Source of the DNA: JAVVEG01 sp032251455
GTDB taxonomy: Bacteria; Pseudomonadota; Gammaproteobacteria; Pseudomonadales; Pseudohongiellaceae
DNA: 61,778 nt
Reading direction: 5' to 3'
Assembly (NCBI GenBank): GCA_032251455.1
Contig: JAVVEG010000019.1
Span: 1 to 61,778 of the forward strand
The notes below the pieces were generated by a model that saw nothing but the letters and a program-made list of their open reading frames with translations, did no database searches and was not told the origin of the DNA. This document shows positions 61,076 through 61,778 of this stretch, piece after piece. A program made the position numbers and the translations under genes. Positions within the stretch are counted from its first letter, which is position 1. Each line of letters begins with the position of its first letter.

Positions 61076-61778
61076 CTTGGTCATTGCCTAAACTGTTTGA
61101 AGCGCTCCATAACGATATTCAGAGCCAGCTTCAGAACGTCAGTGTCTCTTTGCATCATCCAGGCACTAAGGGGGATGGCACCGAAATCGCATGGCTTGAG
61201 TTATTGCAAAAATATCTTCCTCAACGATACCAAGCGGACAAGGCCCATGTCGTCGATAGTCTGGGTAATTTCAGCCAACAGATCGATGTGGTGATATTCG
61301 ACCGCCAATATTCGCCCTTTATTTTTAACTACAATGGTCAGCGGATTATACCGGTCGAAAGCGTGTATGCTGTTTTTGAGGTAAAGCAAACTGCCAACGC
61401 AGACCATATTGAGTACGCAAAAAAGAAGATTGCCAGTGTCAGAGCGTTGCATCGGACGAGTTTGCCGATTCCGCATGCTGGTGGTCAGTATCCACCTAAG
61501 CCTTTGATTCCCATCGTGGGCGGATTGCTCACCTTGGGAAGTGACTGGAAACCAGCTTTAGGGGATAGCCTCTTGAAGGCTCTTGAAGAACCCTCTGACG
61601 ACCGTAAGCTGAATATTGGCTGCATAGCCGCGCATGGCTATTTCCACCACGATAAGAAAACAAACCAGTTTGAAATTCTGGAGGGGTCAAAAGCAGCTAC
61701 GGCCTTCTTGCTCAAATTGATTTCAGAGCTGCAATTCAGCGGTACGGTGCCCATGATCGATTTAATGGCTTACGCCAA
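61072..61778 (+). CDS. DUF6602-like protein with PD-(D/E)XK-like motif, likely CBASS effector (3' end outside window)
   Basis: At least 235 residues, open to the window end. The start ATG overlaps the ATPase stop (ATGA), so it is the fourth gene of the operon. Residues fit a PD-(D/E)XK-type nuclease: Glu38 in KGDGTEIAW, Asp72 in SQQIDVVIFDRQYSP, and Glu103-x-Lys105 in VESVYAVFEVKQT. The GTE, QIDVVI and PVESVYAVFEVK strings match the DUF6602 family as I know it. In type III CBASS this position is usually taken by the NucC endonuclease; this protein is not NucC-like in its visible part. I infer a nucleotide-activated DNA-degrading effector; the missing C-terminus may carry the sensor. Confidence 0.72.
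   Translation, partial: MTWSLPKLFEALHNDIQSQLQNVSVSLHHPGTKGDGTEIAWLELLQKYLPQRYQADKAHVVDSLGNFSQQIDVVIFDRQYSPFIFNYNGQRIIPVESVYAVFEVKQTANADHIEYAKKKIASVRALHRTSLPIPHAGGQYPPKPLIPIVGGLLTLGSDWKPALGDSLLKALEEPSDDRKLNIGCIAAHGYFHHDKKTNQFEILEGSKAATAFLLKLISELQFSGTVPMIDLMAYA

Larger units (their letters stand above)
48777..61778 (+). mobile_element. Left part of an integrative defence island inserted in trpG
   Basis: From the trpG break onward the genes are a tyrosine integrase, a three-gene helicase module, a regulator pair and a CBASS operon, none of which are housekeeping genes. Integrase at the left end, direct insertion in a conserved coding start, and defence cargo together indicate a site-specific integrative element. 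The right end and attR lie outside the window; no second copy of the attachment segment is seen within it, so the total length is more than 13 kb. Confidence 0.8.

Overview
This window looks like about 49 kb of chromosome from a free-living, probably marine, gammaproteobacterium, followed by the left part of an integrated defence island that runs off the right end. The assignment rests on gene order and gene content: divergent rpsU and tsaD next to dnaG and rpoD, the lptD-surA-pdxA-rsmA-apaG-apaH run, the AmgK/MurU peptidoglycan-recycling pair known from Pseudomonas-like bacteria, and many secreted peptidases and hydrolases. No species can be named from the sequence alone.

Layout. 1-14.8 kb: secreted or envelope enzymes (PQQ-type sugar dehydrogenase, secreted KatG, S9 peptidase, class C beta-lactamase-like hydrolase, M14 carboxypeptidase), a POT peptide transporter and an MscS channel. 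Two decayed genes (an AraC-type regulator and a frameshifted membrane protein) lie here. 14.8-20.1 kb: an A+T-richer accessory block ending at the 3' end of a CAU tRNA, with an uncharacterised membrane-protein pair, a DUF4143-type ATPase whose start codon abuts a perfect palindrome, a decayed ParE-like toxin and several hypotheticals. 20.1-44.3 kb: dense housekeeping genes: GDT1-type exporter, rpoD, dnaG, yqeY, rpsU, tsaD, folB, folK, a CPA2 antiporter, a pteridine-reductase-like SDR, cca, apaH, apaG, rsmA, pdxA, surA, lptD, amgK, murU, rpe, trpE and a photolyase. 44.4-48.6 kb: an AGCS symporter and three secreted or hydrolytic proteins. The photolyase and the symporter both lack an ATG/GTG/TTG start in the right place; ATC and ATT codons sit at ideal distance from ribosome binding sites instead.

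At 48.75 kb the first 11 codons of trpG are followed at once by foreign DNA and a P4-type integrase, so an integrative element has entered the 5' end of trpG. The island carries: (i) a three-gene overlapping module, DUF6361-like protein + double-HKD phospholipase-D-like protein + SNF2-like helicase, which looks like an anti-phage system but which I cannot match to a named one; (ii) a divergent repressor/metallopeptidase pair of the CapH/CapP kind; (iii) a type III CBASS operon: CD-NTase, HORMA protein and TRIP13-like ATPase, followed by a translationally coupled DUF6602-like protein with a PD-(D/E)XK-like motif as the likely effector, cut by the window end. Between capH and the CBASS genes are three phased copies of a TGTTGT-N8-ACAACA operator and two very small genes, one YjzC-like. 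The likely logic is that CapH represses from the operators, CapP destroys CapH on damage or infection, and the induced CBASS enzymes make a cyclic nucleotide that activates the DUF6602 protein. Parts of that chain are inferred from the known CapH/CapP and type III CBASS families.
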